Positions 23,493 through 32,218 of a DNA stretch of 38,637 bases are shown one piece after another. The notes below the pieces were generated by a model. That model saw only the letters and a list, made by a program, of their open reading frames with translations. It ran no database searches and was not told the DNA's origin. The stretch comes from Halothiobacillus sp. (GTDB lineage Bacteria; Pseudomonadota; Gammaproteobacteria; Halothiobacillales; Halothiobacillaceae), in NCBI GenBank assembly GCA_024635755.1, contig JAGXIF010000020.1, positions 1 through 38,637 of the forward strand, written 5' to 3'. The position numbers and the translations under genes were made by a program. Within the stretch, counting starts at the first letter, position 1. Each line of letters starts with the position of its first letter.

Positions 23493-24509
23493 TTACTTGA
23501 GGTCGGACATCTGCAGCTTGGTGCGATCGGAAACCCGCTCCTGCCACTGCTCGAGCTCAGCCTGCGGCAGCGGGATCAGGCCGATGCCCTTGAGGTAGCC
23601 GAGATCGCTGATCATCTTGTCGCTCATGAACAGATCGACGTAGTCACCCATTGCCGGAACGTCGGCGGCGTGGCTGTTCTTGATGTAGAACCACAGCGAA
23701 CGGGAGACCGGGTACTCACCCGAACCGATGGCTTCCGGCTCCGGGGCGACGCCGTCGATGTTCGAACCAACCAGCTTGTCGCTGTTCTCGTCGAGGAAGG
23801 AGTAGCCGAAGATGCCGAAGGCGTCGGTATCCTTTTCGAGCTTCTGGACGATCAGGTTGTCGTTCTCGCCAGCGTCGATGTAGGCACCATCCTTGCGCAG
23901 GTTGGCGTAGCCTTCGTTACCGTAGGCTTCCATCTCCTCGGTCACGGCCTCGAGCACCAGTTCCTCGAAGGCATCACGGGTGCCGGAGGTGGTCGGCGGG
24001 CCATAGACGCGGATTTCACGGTCCGGCAGCGAGGAGTCGACGTCGCTCCACTTCTTGTACGGATTCTCGACCAGCTTGCCATCGACCGGCACTTTCTCCA
24101 GCAGCGCCATGGCGATCTGCTCGCGGGTGAACGCGGCGCTGTCGTTCTTGTTGCTCTGGGCAAAGGCGATGCCGTCGTAGCCGACCATGGCCTCGGTGAT
24201 GTCGGTGACACCGTTCTCCTGGCAACGCTCGAACTCAGAGGTCTTCATGCGGCGCGAGGCGTTGGTGATGTCCGGGGTGTCCAGTTCACCGCCTTCGCAG
24301 AACAGCTTCATGCCGCCGCCTGAGCCGGTGGACTCGATAACCGGGGTCGGCCAATCGGTGGTCGCGCCCAGCTCTTCGGCGACGTAGCTGGAGAACGGGA
24401 AGACGGTGGAAGACCCGACGATGCGGATCTGGTCACGGGCATGGGCGGTGCCCATGGAGGCGGCCACGACGGCAGCCAGGCCAATCGTTGTTACGGCAAA
24501 AGGTTTCAT
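23493..24509 (-). CDS. pstS: Phosphate-binding protein PstS
   Basis: 338 aa from ATG 24509, which has GAGG 10 nt upstream; an ATG three codons earlier sits almost on the ribosome site. A signal peptide (MKPFAVTTIGLAAVVAASMGTAHA) directs it to the periplasm. The phosphate-binding loops are IRIVGSSTVFPFSSYVAEEL, ESTGSGGGMKLFCEG and YGPPTTSGTRDAF, as in the PstS/SphX group with longer insertions. It delivers phosphate to PstCA. It is the first gene of the operon, behind a promoter with repeated TTGTCAC. Confidence 0.95.
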   Translation of the reverse strand: MKPFAVTTIGLAAVVAASMGTAHARDQIRIVGSSTVFPFSSYVAEELGATTDWPTPVIESTGSGGGMKLFCEGGELDTPDITNASRRMKTSEFERCQENGVTDITEAMVGYDGIAFAQSNKNDSAAFTREQIAMALLEKVPVDGKLVENPYKKWSDVDSSLPDREIRVYGPPTTSGTRDAFEELVLEAVTEEMEAYGNEGYANLRKDGAYIDAGENDNLIVQKLEKDTDAFGIFGYSFLDENSDKLVGSNIDGVAPEPEAIGSGEYPVSRSLWFYIKNSHAADVPAMGDYVDLFMSDKMISDLGYLKGIGLIPLPQAELEQWQERVSDRTKLQMSDLK

Positions 24510-24558
24510 ACGGGTCATTCCTCAATTGGTGTTCAACACAACGCGTTTGCGGGATTGG

Positions 24559-24614
24559 ATACTGAGGATCGTTTGTGACAACAGGATGAATTTGTGACAA
24601 CGGTTCGGTGACAA
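24559..24614 (-). promoter_or_regulatory. pstS promoter with three Pho-box-like repeats
   Basis: On the minus strand TTGTCAC occurs at 24614-24608, 24600-24594 and 24581-24575, close to the E. coli PhoB half-site CTGTCAT/C. The last copy ends 10 nt before CAGTAT (24564-24559), a plausible -10, the standard layout of a PhoB promoter. The spacing (14 and 19 bp between starts) departs from the canonical 11 bp. Confidence 0.6.
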
Positions 24615-24702
24615 GCATAGAGGTGGAAGTGGAAGAGATGTGCCGTTGGGCGTTTGCTGCGGCCCACTCCGCCAAGGCCCCCGCCTCAGACCTCCCGCTT
24701 TC

Positions 24703-24736
24703 TCGCGAGCATCGCGGCTAAAGCCGCTCCTACGAG
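24703..24736 (-). repeat. REP-like element
   Basis: On the minus strand this reads GTAGGAGCGGCTTTAGCCGC followed by GATGCTCGCGAG, the form common in Pseudomonas. It lies 28 bp beyond the stop of the RND pump gene and differs from the R1-R6 family. Confidence 0.65.
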
Positions 24737-24763
24737 CCCTCTTCCAGCTTCAAGCTCCAGCCG

Positions 24764-27700
24764 TCAGGCCGCGGCCGGCGGCTTGACCCGGAACCACACC
24801 GCATACATCGCCGGCAGAAACACGATGGTCAGCACCGTGCCCACGGCGATCCCGCCGATGAGCGTGTAGGCCAGCGGCCCCCAGAAGGTGCTGGCCGTCA
24901 GCGGCACGAACGCGAGCACCGCGGCCAGGGCGGTGAGCACCACCGGCCGGGCACGGCGAATGGTCGCCTCGATCACGGCGGTGTAGCGGTCATCGCCCGC
25001 GCGGCGGTTCTCGTCGATCTGCCCCACCAGGATCAAGGTGTTGCGCATGAGTATCCCCGCCAGCCCGATCAGCCCCAGCAGGGCGACAAAACCGAACGGC
25101 TGGTTGAACAGCGCCAGCGCCCCGGCGGCACCGATCAACCCCAGCGGGGCGGTCAGCAGCACCATGAACAGGCCGGGGAATGAGCGCATGTTGAGCATCA
25201 ACAGGGTCAGCATGAGTACCACCATCAGCGGCATGATCACCTTGATCGAGTTCTGCGCCTTGCCCGACTGCTCGACGGTGCCACCGATCTCCAGGCGATA
25301 ACCGGGCGGCAGATCGGCGCGCAGATCGGCCAGGTCCTGCCAGCTGGCACTGGTCGCATCCGGCGGCTGGGCGCCGCGGATCTCGGCGTTGACGTTCAGA
25401 TAGGGGACCTGGTTACGACGCTTGAACACCGGCAATTCGCTTTCCACCGCGATCTCGCCCAATTGGGCCAACGGCACCGTTTCGCCATTGGCGCTGCGGA
25501 TCGGCAACTGATCGAGCCGAGCCGGGTCGCGCGCCTGTTCCGGGTTGGCCAGGACGATCACGTCGATGCCGCGGATGCCCTCGCGCAACTGCGTGGCCGT
25601 CCGGCCGTTGATCAAGCCCGCGAGCTGTTGCTGAACCTCGGCGGGCGTGAGCCCCAGGGCCGCCAGACGCGCGGGGTCGAGCGCCAGGCGCAGCGTGGGG
25701 ATCTGCCGCCCCCATTCCAGATGCGGATCGACCAGGTGCGGATTGTCCGCCATCACCACACGTACCCGCTCGCCGATCTCGACCAGCCGCTCGACTTCCG
25801 GCCCCATGACACGGAACTGCACCGGCCAGACCACCGGCGGGCCGTACAACAGCGGGTGCGCGCGGACCCGCGCCTCGGGGAAGGCGCCCTCGGCGATCAT
25901 CGTCTGCATGCGCCCGCGCAGGGCCTCGCGTGCCTCGGCATCGTGCGTGACGGCGATGATCTTGGCGAAGGCCGGATCGGGCAGCTCGGGATTGAGCGCG
26001 AGAAAGAAGCGCGGCGCGCCGCGGCCGATGAAGGTCGACAGCGATTCGAGTGCCGTATCGTCCTCGATCGCCGCGGCGACGCGCTCGGCCACCTCGCGGG
26101 TCGCTCCGATCGAGCTGCCCTCCGGCAACTGGATATCGATCAGCAATTCCGGGCGATCCGAGCTGGGGAAGAATTGCTTGGCCACGCCCTGCCCCATCAG
26201 CACGGCCGAGGCGACAAACAGGATCAACGTGCCCCCGATCACCCACCAGCGGTGGTGCACGCAACCGATGACCAACCGCCGCAGCCCGCGGTAGACACGC
26301 CCGGCATACATCTCGCCGGAGGAGGGCTGGACCTTCGGCAACAGCTTCACCCCCAGGTAGGGGGTGAACACCACCGCGACGACCCACGAGGCGATCAGCG
26401 AGATGCCCAGAATCCAGAAGATGTTGCCGGCGTACTCGCCCACGTTCGACTGGGCAAAGCCGATCGGCACGAAGCCCACCACGGTCACCAGGGTGCCCAC
26501 CAGCATGGGCATGGCGGTGACCGTCCAGGCATGCGCCGCGGCGGCGACCCGGTCGGTGCCCTCCTCGAGCTTCACCAGCATCATCTCGATCGCGATGATC
26601 GCGTCGTCCACCAGCAGGCCCAGCGACAGGATCAGCGCCCCCAGCGTGATCCGGTCGAGGTTCTTGCCGGTGATCTGCATGACGACGAAGGTAATCGCGA
26701 GCGTCAGCGGCACGGCCAGCGCCACCACCAGGCCGGCACGCAGCCCCAGGGCGAGAAAGCCCACCAGCATCACCACGCCCAGGGCGAGCAGGAACTTGAT
26801 CTGGAAGGTATCCACCGCCAGGCGAATCGCATCGGCCTGGTTGGTGACCTTCTCCAGTTGCACACCGGCAGGCAGCCCCGCTTGGATGCGCTCCTCGAAG
26901 GCCGCCAGCCGCTCGCCGAGCTTCAGGCCGTTGACGTTGTCGGCCATGACCACGCCCACCATCAGCGCGCGCTCGCCGTTGTTCTCGACGATAAAGGCGG
27001 GCGGATCGGCCAGCCGCCGCGACACCTCGGCGACGTCCGAGACACGCAGGACCTGCTCGCCGATCACCAGCGGGGTGTTGCCAATGCGTTCGATTGCGTC
27101 CGTGCCGCCGCCATCCAGCCCCGGACCGACGCGCACAGACAGGCGCGGACCGTCGGTCTCGATCCGCCCGGCCGAGGTCATGCGGTTCTGGCCGGCAAGC
27201 GCGGCGGCCACCGCATCCAGTGACAGGCCCAGCGACTGGATGCGCGCCGGGTCGAGGCGGATTTCGATCCGGTCGACCTGCTCGCCGATCAGGTGCGCCT
27301 TGTCCACGCCCTCCACGCGCAAGGCCTCGCGCCGCAGGGTTTCGGCGGCCTGAACCTGCAGGCGCTGCGACACCCCCGGCGCGGTCAGGGCGTAGAGCGT
27401 GAAGTAGACGTCGGAGAAGTCGTCGTTGAACAACGGGCCAACCACGCCCGGCGGCAGCTCGGGCTCGGCATCGGAGAGGTGCTTGCGCACCTGGTAGAAG
27501 ACGTCGCTGACTTGCTCGGGCGGGGTGGATTCCTCGAAGTTGATCCGCAGGTAGATCGAACCGGGGCGGGCGACGCTCTCGACGAAATCGAAGTAGGGCA
27601 CGTTGTCGAGCGCACGCTCGAGCGGCTCGCCCACCTGCTCCTGCATCTCGCGGGCGGTCGCGCCTTCCAAGTGGGCCTCGGCGAGCATCACCTTGAGGGT

Positions 27701-27847
27701 GAAGGCCGGATCTTCGGCGCGCCCCAGCGAGACGAAGGCATACAGACCGGCGGCGGCCACCAGCAGGATCAGGTACAGCGTGATCGAGCGCTCGCGGACC
27801 GCGAGCGCCGAGAGATTGAAACGCGAGGAATCGGCGGGCTGGCTCAA
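24764..27847 (-). CDS. RND-family efflux pump, inner membrane transporter
   Basis: 1027 aa, full length for the AcrB/hydrophobe-amphiphile efflux group. The first helix (ITLYLILLVAAAGLYAFVSLG) is followed by EDPAFTLKVM, the periplasmic porter domain, and TM4 with the proton-relay Asp pair GLLVDDAIIAIEMM. The second half repeats the plan (helix around VIGGTLILFVASAVLM, then RNTLILVGQIDE in TM10). EDP-F-LKVM is typical of the MexK/TriC-like branch. It uses the proton gradient to drive drugs or other hydrophobic compounds out through an outer-membrane channel. No channel gene is adjacent. ATGA overlap with the adaptor gene upstream means co-translation. Substrate is unknown. Confidence 0.92.
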   Translation of the reverse strand: MSQPADSSRFNLSALAVRERSITLYLILLVAAAGLYAFVSLGRAEDPAFTLKVMLAEAHLEGATAREMQEQVGEPLERALDNVPYFDFVESVARPGSIYLRINFEESTPPEQVSDVFYQVRKHLSDAEPELPPGVVGPLFNDDFSDVYFTLYALTAPGVSQRLQVQAAETLRREALRVEGVDKAHLIGEQVDRIEIRLDPARIQSLGLSLDAVAAALAGQNRMTSAGRIETDGPRLSVRVGPGLDGGGTDAIERIGNTPLVIGEQVLRVSDVAEVSRRLADPPAFIVENNGERALMVGVVMADNVNGLKLGERLAAFEERIQAGLPAGVQLEKVTNQADAIRLAVDTFQIKFLLALGVVMLVGFLALGLRAGLVVALAVPLTLAITFVVMQITGKNLDRITLGALILSLGLLVDDAIIAIEMMLVKLEEGTDRVAAAAHAWTVTAMPMLVGTLVTVVGFVPIGFAQSNVGEYAGNIFWILGISLIASWVVAVVFTPYLGVKLLPKVQPSSGEMYAGRVYRGLRRLVIGCVHHRWWVIGGTLILFVASAVLMGQGVAKQFFPSSDRPELLIDIQLPEGSSIGATREVAERVAAAIEDDTALESLSTFIGRGAPRFFLALNPELPDPAFAKIIAVTHDAEAREALRGRMQTMIAEGAFPEARVRAHPLLYGPPVVWPVQFRVMGPEVERLVEIGERVRVVMADNPHLVDPHLEWGRQIPTLRLALDPARLAALGLTPAEVQQQLAGLINGRTATQLREGIRGIDVIVLANPEQARDPARLDQLPIRSANGETVPLAQLGEIAVESELPVFKRRNQVPYLNVNAEIRGAQPPDATSASWQDLADLRADLPPGYRLEIGGTVEQSGKAQNSIKVIMPLMVVLMLTLLMLNMRSFPGLFMVLLTAPLGLIGAAGALALFNQPFGFVALLGLIGLAGILMRNTLILVGQIDENRRAGDDRYTAVIEATIRRARPVVLTALAAVLAFVPLTASTFWGPLAYTLIGGIAVGTVLTIVFLPAMYAVWFRVKPPAAA

Positions 27848-29001
27848 GGCCGCGGCTCCCCGGCCCCGCCGGCCAGCTCGGCGGCGCGGCGCGGGCGGAC
27901 CCGCTGGCCATCGTGGAGCCGATTCACGCCCGCGGCCACCACCAACGCACCGACGGGCAGGTCGCCCGCGATCACCGCGTAATCACCCGCCACCGAGCGC
28001 ACCGTCACCGCGACCGCCTGCACCGCATCGTCCTGCACGCGGAAGACCCGCGACTGGCCATCACGGGCGAAGACGGCGCCCACCGGCACACGCAACCTCG
28101 GTTCGCCGCCGGCAAAACGCAGGATGGCCGTCTGCCCCAGCGACCAGGGCTGCCCCTCGACCGCCGCCCCGCTCAGGCGGTAACGAGCGGCATAGGTGCG
28201 ACTGGCCGGGTCGGCCGCGCCGCTGACCGAATCGAGCTTGGCCGCCACCGTTTGCCCGTCACCAACCAGTTCGGCCATGGCCCCTTCCGACAGGGTCGGC
28301 ATCCGGCGCTCGGGCACGGCCACTTCAACCAGCCGTCCGGCATCCGCGGCCAATTGCAGCATCGGCTGGCCGGCGGCGACCACGTCGCCGACATCGGCCA
28401 GCAGGCCGGTCAGCACGCCATCGAACGGCGCGCGCAGCTCGGCATAGTCCAGGGCATTCTTCGCCTCGGTCAGCCGTGCCTCCGCGTTGCTCATGGCCGC
28501 GGCGGCCGCCCGTTGGCGGGAGACGGCTTGATCCAGTTGTTGCCGGCTGGCGACATTGCGGTTCGACAGGTCGCGGATGCGACCCAATTCCTGATCGGTG
28601 AGCGTTGCCTCGGCCTGCGCCTGCGCGAGGGCCGAGCGGGCCGAATCCAGCCGCGCACGCAAATCCCGGTCGTCGAGTCGGGCCAGCACCGCATCGGACT
28701 CGACCCGCTCGCCACGCCGCACCAACCGCTCACTGATCCGCCCCGCCACCTGGAATCCCAGCGCGCTGGCGGTCTTCGCGACCACCGCACCCACCAGCGC
28801 CGGCCGGGCATCGACCCCAGCACGCACCGGCGCCACCAGCACCACCGGCAGGGTCTCGGCCGCCCCCTCGACGTCGTCCGCCTCGGTCCCCTGGACCGCA
28901 TGGGTCGCATGGGTCGCAAACAACAGCGAGGCGGCCAACAGCGCGCCCGACAGGAATCCCGCCGGCCAACCCGCGGCAAAAAGCCGCCTTTCCTTTGCCA
29001 T
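27844..29001 (-). CDS. RND efflux periplasmic adaptor (membrane fusion protein)
   Basis: 385 aa from ATG 29001 (MAKERRLFAAGWPAGFLSG), behind GGTGAG; the frame extends to 29046 but reaches into the photolyase promoter. An N-terminal membrane anchor or signal (about residues 7-35) is followed by the barrel-sandwich half-motif ALGFQVAGRISERLVRRGERVESDAVLARLD. Next come a coiled-coil hairpin rich in Ala/Gln/Arg (LRARLDSARSALAQAQAEATLTDQEL) and the return strand LRAPFDGVLTGLLADVGDVVAAG. It links the RND pump to an outer-membrane channel. The final stop shares ATGA with the pump gene. Confidence 0.9.
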   Translation of the reverse strand: MAKERRLFAAGWPAGFLSGALLAASLLFATHATHAVQGTEADDVEGAAETLPVVLVAPVRAGVDARPALVGAVVAKTASALGFQVAGRISERLVRRGERVESDAVLARLDDRDLRARLDSARSALAQAQAEATLTDQELGRIRDLSNRNVASRQQLDQAVSRQRAAAAAMSNAEARLTEAKNALDYAELRAPFDGVLTGLLADVGDVVAAGQPMLQLAADAGRLVEVAVPERRMPTLSEGAMAELVGDGQTVAAKLDSVSGAADPASRTYAARYRLSGAAVEGQPWSLGQTAILRFAGGEPRLRVPVGAVFARDGQSRVFRVQDDAVQAVAVTVRSVAGDYAVIAGDLPVGALVVAAGVNRLHDGQRVRPRRAAELAGGAGEPRP

Positions 29002-29049
29002 ACTCACCGGCAATTTCCCTCTCCCGTCCACGGACAGCCGGACCATTCC

Positions 29050-30504
29050 ATGTCAAACGCCCCCACCATCGTCTGGTTTCGCCAGGATCTGCGCCTGGCG
29101 GACAACCCGGCCCTCGAGCGGGCCGCAGTAAACGGAGACATCATACCGGTATACATCCTGCCGCCCGAGGGGCCCGATCAGGCGCGTCGTGACGGCTTTC
29201 ACCACGGCGGTGCCAGCCGCTGGTGGCTACATCACAGTCTCGCGGCACTCGATCGTGACTTGCAGGCGTTGGGCGGTCGCCTGATCATTCGCCGCGGCGA
29301 GCCGGCCGACGTGCTGACTCGGCTAGCGGCCGACTCCGGCGCCACGACCGTGCACTGGAACCGGCGTCTGGAGCCGGCCGGTATCGCCACCGACCGCGCC
29401 ACCAAGCAAGCGCTACGCGACGAGGGCCTGGCGGTGGAGTCGTTTGCCGGCAACTACCTGCACGAGCCGTGGAACGTGCTCAACAAGCAGGGCGCGCCCT
29501 ACAAGGTATTCACGCCCTACTGGAAGGCACTGCTCGCCGCGGGCATCGACCAGCCGATCCTGCCCGAACCCGAGGGCCTCAACCTCGTTCCGGCGGCGGT
29601 CGGCAGCGAGACGATCGACTCGCTCGGACTGCTGCCGCAGCGGGACTGGGCCGACGGCTTTGCCGAGTGGTGGACGCCGGGCGAGGCGGGGGCCTGGGAT
29701 CGGTTCGAGTCGTTCCTCGACGACGTTTCGCACTACCACGACACCCGCAACCGGCTCGATCTCGACGGCACCTCGCGGCTCTCGCCCCACCTGCACTTCG
29801 GCGAGATCTCCCCGCGCCAGGTCGTCGCCCGGGTACGCAGCGCCTACCCGGATGCCCTCGACGACAAGGGCCCCGAGGCTTTCCTGCGCGAGATCGGCTG
29901 GCGCGAGTTCGGCGCCAATCTGCTCTACCACTTTCCCCAGACGCAGACCGACAATCTCGATGCCCGCTTCGACCACCTGCCCTGGCGCAACGATCCCGAC
30001 CACATCGGTGCCTGGCAGCGCGGCGAAACCGGCATCCCGGTGGTCGACGCCGCCATGCGCGCGCTCTGGGCGACCGGCTGGATGCACAACCGCGCGCGGA
30101 TGATCGTCGCCTCCTTTCTGACCAAGAACTGCCTGGTCGACTGGCGCATCGGTGCGGACTGGTTCATGGACACCCTGGTCGACGCCGACCTGCCCAGCAA
30201 CACGGCCGGCTGGCAGTGGGTGGCCGGCACCGGCGGGGACGCCGCGCCCTACTTCCGCATCTTCAATCCCGTCTTGCAGAGCGGCAAGTTCGACTCCGAG
30301 GGCGCCTTCATCCGCCGCTGGGTGCCGGAACTGGCCGCGCTGCCCGACAAGGTACTATTCGCGCCGTGGGAGAGCGATCCCGGCACACTGAACCGCGCCG
30401 GCGTGACGCTGGGCGAAACCTACCCCCGCCCGATCGTCGATCTCAAGGCCTCCCGCGAGGCGGCCCTGGAGGCATTCCAGCAGATCAAGCATTACGAAAG
30501 GTGA
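29050..30504 (+). CDS. phr: Deoxyribodipyrimidine photolyase
   Basis: 484 aa from ATG 29050; upstream codons of the longer frame belong to the antisense adaptor region. The N-terminal antenna domain begins TIVWFRQDLRLADNPAL. The FAD-binding domain contains LSPHLHFGEISPRQV, FLREIGWREFGANLLYHFP, VDAAMRALWATGWMHNRARMI, DWRIGADWFMDTLVDADLPSN and GWQWVAGTGGDAAPYFRIFNP, whose Asn and Trp contacts are those of class I CPD photolyases. It repairs UV-induced cyclobutane dimers with blue light. It is divergent from the efflux adaptor, and modE follows 52 bp later. Confidence 0.95.
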   Translation: MSNAPTIVWFRQDLRLADNPALERAAVNGDIIPVYILPPEGPDQARRDGFHHGGASRWWLHHSLAALDRDLQALGGRLIIRRGEPADVLTRLAADSGATTVHWNRRLEPAGIATDRATKQALRDEGLAVESFAGNYLHEPWNVLNKQGAPYKVFTPYWKALLAAGIDQPILPEPEGLNLVPAAVGSETIDSLGLLPQRDWADGFAEWWTPGEAGAWDRFESFLDDVSHYHDTRNRLDLDGTSRLSPHLHFGEISPRQVVARVRSAYPDALDDKGPEAFLREIGWREFGANLLYHFPQTQTDNLDARFDHLPWRNDPDHIGAWQRGETGIPVVDAAMRALWATGWMHNRARMIVASFLTKNCLVDWRIGADWFMDTLVDADLPSNTAGWQWVAGTGGDAAPYFRIFNPVLQSGKFDSEGAFIRRWVPELAALPDKVLFAPWESDPGTLNRAGVTLGETYPRPIVDLKASREAALEAFQQIKHYER

Positions 30505-30556
30505 CGGCCGTTCCGGGTAAGATCGGCCAACCGTTTACCCCATTGTCCCGCCCCTC

Positions 30557-31360
30557 ATGTCGATATATAGTGAAAAACATAACGCGATATTCACCGGCTC
30601 ACTGGGCCTGAAACTGGGTGCAGGCGAGGTGTCCGACCGCCGCCTGCGGCTGCTGGCCGCCCTCGAGCAAACCGGCTCGATCAGCGGCGCGGCGCGGTCG
30701 ATCGGCATGACCTACAAGGCGGCCTGGGACGCGGTCGACGCGATCAACAACCTCGCCGACAAGCCGCTGGTCACCACCCGTCATGGCGGGTCGAAGGGCG
30801 GCGGAGCGGTGCTCTCCGAGGACGGCCGGCGCCTGCTGGCCGCCTGGAAGCGGCTCAACGGCATGCAGCAGGAGCTACTGGCCCTGTTCGAGCGCAACGA
30901 GCTGACCGACGATCTGGACCTGCTGCGGAGGATCCACATGAAGACCAGTGCGAGGAACGCCCTGGCCGGCCGGGTGAGTCGTGTCACCCATGGCCCGGTC
31001 AGCAGCGAAGTGGTGGTCGCGCTGGCCGGTGGCGACGAGCTGGTCGCCGTGATCACGCGCCGCAGCGCCGAGGACATGGAGCTGGTCGAGGGCCGTGCCG
31101 TGCATGCCTTGATCAAGGCGAGCTTCGTGATCCTGAGCGACGCCGGCGCGCGCACCTCGGCGCGCAACCAGCTGTGCGGCACGGTCGAGCGCATCGAAAC
31201 CGGCGCGGTCAATAGCGAGGTGGTGGTCGCCCTGCCCGGCGGCGCACGCCTGACGGCGGTGGTGACCAACACCAGCATCGAGACGCTGGGCCTTCACGAG
31301 GGGGCGGCCACCTGTGCGCTGGTCAAGGCCAGCCACGTCATCCTGGGCATGGACGAGTAG
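30557..31360 (+). CDS. modE: Molybdate-responsive transcriptional regulator ModE
   Basis: 267 aa. An N-terminal winged helix-turn-helix (RRLRLLAALEQTGSISGAARSIGMTYKAAWDAVDAIN, then the wing KGGGAVLSEDGRRLL) is followed by two Mop (TOBE) domains, each opening SARN (about residues 131-200 and 204-266), which bind molybdate in the dimer. With molybdate bound it represses modABC. The start at ATG 30557 has no evident Shine-Dalgarno, and homology begins near residue 12, so the exact start is unsure. An operator-like site overlaps codons 2-10, suggesting that ModE controls itself. It heads the mod cluster, with modA 84 bp downstream. Confidence 0.92.
   Translation: MSIYSEKHNAIFTGSLGLKLGAGEVSDRRLRLLAALEQTGSISGAARSIGMTYKAAWDAVDAINNLADKPLVTTRHGGSKGGGAVLSEDGRRLLAAWKRLNGMQQELLALFERNELTDDLDLLRRIHMKTSARNALAGRVSRVTHGPVSSEVVVALAGGDELVAVITRRSAEDMELVEGRAVHALIKASFVILSDAGARTSARNQLCGTVERIETGAVNSEVVVALPGGARLTAVVTNTSIETLGLHEGAATCALVKASHVILGMDE
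30561..30584 (+). promoter_or_regulatory. ModE operator-like site at the modE start
   Basis: CGATATATAGTG-AAAAACATAACG matches the length and both ends of the E. coli modA operator as I remember it (CGTTATAT, 8-nt middle, TACATAACG). It lies within the first codons of modE itself. Confidence 0.6.
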
Positions 31361-31381
31361 CCGCGCGAGCGCTCGCGCGGC
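31360..31381. terminator. Perfect 22-bp palindrome at the modE stop
   Basis: GCCGCGCGAGC and GCTCGCGCGGC form a dyad without a loop, starting at the last base of the modE stop codon. No T-run follows. It could act as a rho-independent-like pause, a cruciform, or a protein-binding site between modE and modA. Confidence 0.45.
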
Positions 31382-31397
31382 GTCTCGCTTGGCGCAT

Positions 31398-31421
31398 CGA
31401 TATATACCCGACAACCGATCG
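31398..31421 (+). promoter_or_regulatory. ModE operator-like site upstream of modA
   Basis: CGATATATACCC-GACAACCGATCG has the same left arm (CGATATATA) as the site at modE and the same 24-bp length, 24 bp before the modA start codon, where a repressor of modABC should bind. Confidence 0.5.
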
Positions 31422-31444
31422 AGAGACGAAACAGGGAGTTCGGC

Positions 31445-32209
31445 ATGTTGAAGAAGACCCTGATGGCCGCCCTGCTCGCCAGTGGCTGGCTGAGCGCGGC
31501 GGCCGCCCAGGCCGAGACCCTCACCGTGGCGGTGGCCGCGAACTTCACCAAGGCGGTCGAGGAGATCGGCGCGGCCTGGGAGGAGGCATCCGGCCACGAG
31601 GTGCGGTTCTCCTTCGGCCCGTCGGGCAAGCTGCTGGCCCAGATCCGCAACGGGGCGCCGTTCGATGCGTATTTCTCCGCCGACACCGCGCGCCCGCAGC
31701 GCCTGGTCGAGTCCGGCGAGGCACGCGATTTCTTCGTCTACGCCCGAGGAAAACTCGCCCTGTTCAGCCTGGAGCTGCCCGTCGACGAGCGCGCCGAGGA
31801 AATCCTCGCCCAGGGCGCCTTCCGCTACCTGGCGGCGGCCAATCCCAAGGCCGCGCCCTACGGTCTGGCCGCGCAGCAGGTGCTGGCAAAGCGCGCGCTC
31901 TACCAGCGCTATCGTGCGGCAGGGAAAATCGCCACCGGCGAGAGCATCACGCAGACCTTCCAGTTCGTCGCCACCGGCAACGCCCAGCTGGGCTTCGTGG
32001 CGCTTTCGCAGTTGCGTGACCCGCAAAGCCCGATCCAGGATCGGGGTCACGTCTGGATGCCGCCGGCCAAGGACTACGACCCCATCGAGCAGGGGGCGGC
32101 CGCGCTGACCCGCAGCAAACATCCCGAGGTGGTCGACGACTTTATGGCCTTCCTGCGGAGTCGCGAAGGTGCCACGATCATCGAGAAATACGGCTACGAC
32201 ACGCCCTGA
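31445..32209 (+). CDS. modA: Molybdate-binding periplasmic protein ModA
   Basis: 254 aa with a signal peptide (MLKKTLMAALLASGWLSAAA, cleavage after AQA). Mature ModA starts ETLTVAVAANFTKAVEEIG and has FSFGPSGKLLAQIRNGAPFDAYFSAD, whose Ser residues hold the oxyanion, and the C-terminal KHPEVVDDFMAFLRS. The tandem ANPKAAPYGLAAQQVL block is typical. It binds molybdate or tungstate for the ModBC importer. GGGAG lies 7 nt before the ATG. modB starts 9 bp after its stop. Confidence 0.95.
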   Translation: MLKKTLMAALLASGWLSAAAAQAETLTVAVAANFTKAVEEIGAAWEEASGHEVRFSFGPSGKLLAQIRNGAPFDAYFSADTARPQRLVESGEARDFFVYARGKLALFSLELPVDERAEEILAQGAFRYLAAANPKAAPYGLAAQQVLAKRALYQRYRAAGKIATGESITQTFQFVATGNAQLGFVALSQLRDPQSPIQDRGHVWMPPAKDYDPIEQGAAALTRSKHPEVVDDFMAFLRSREGATIIEKYGYDTP

Positions 32210-32218
32210 GGACCGGCC

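Noticed and set aside
25413-27911. 832-codon minus frame and several long plus frames across the RND pump
   Set aside because: Shifted or antisense readings of the pump gene with low-complexity Arg/Gly/Ala composition and no domain.
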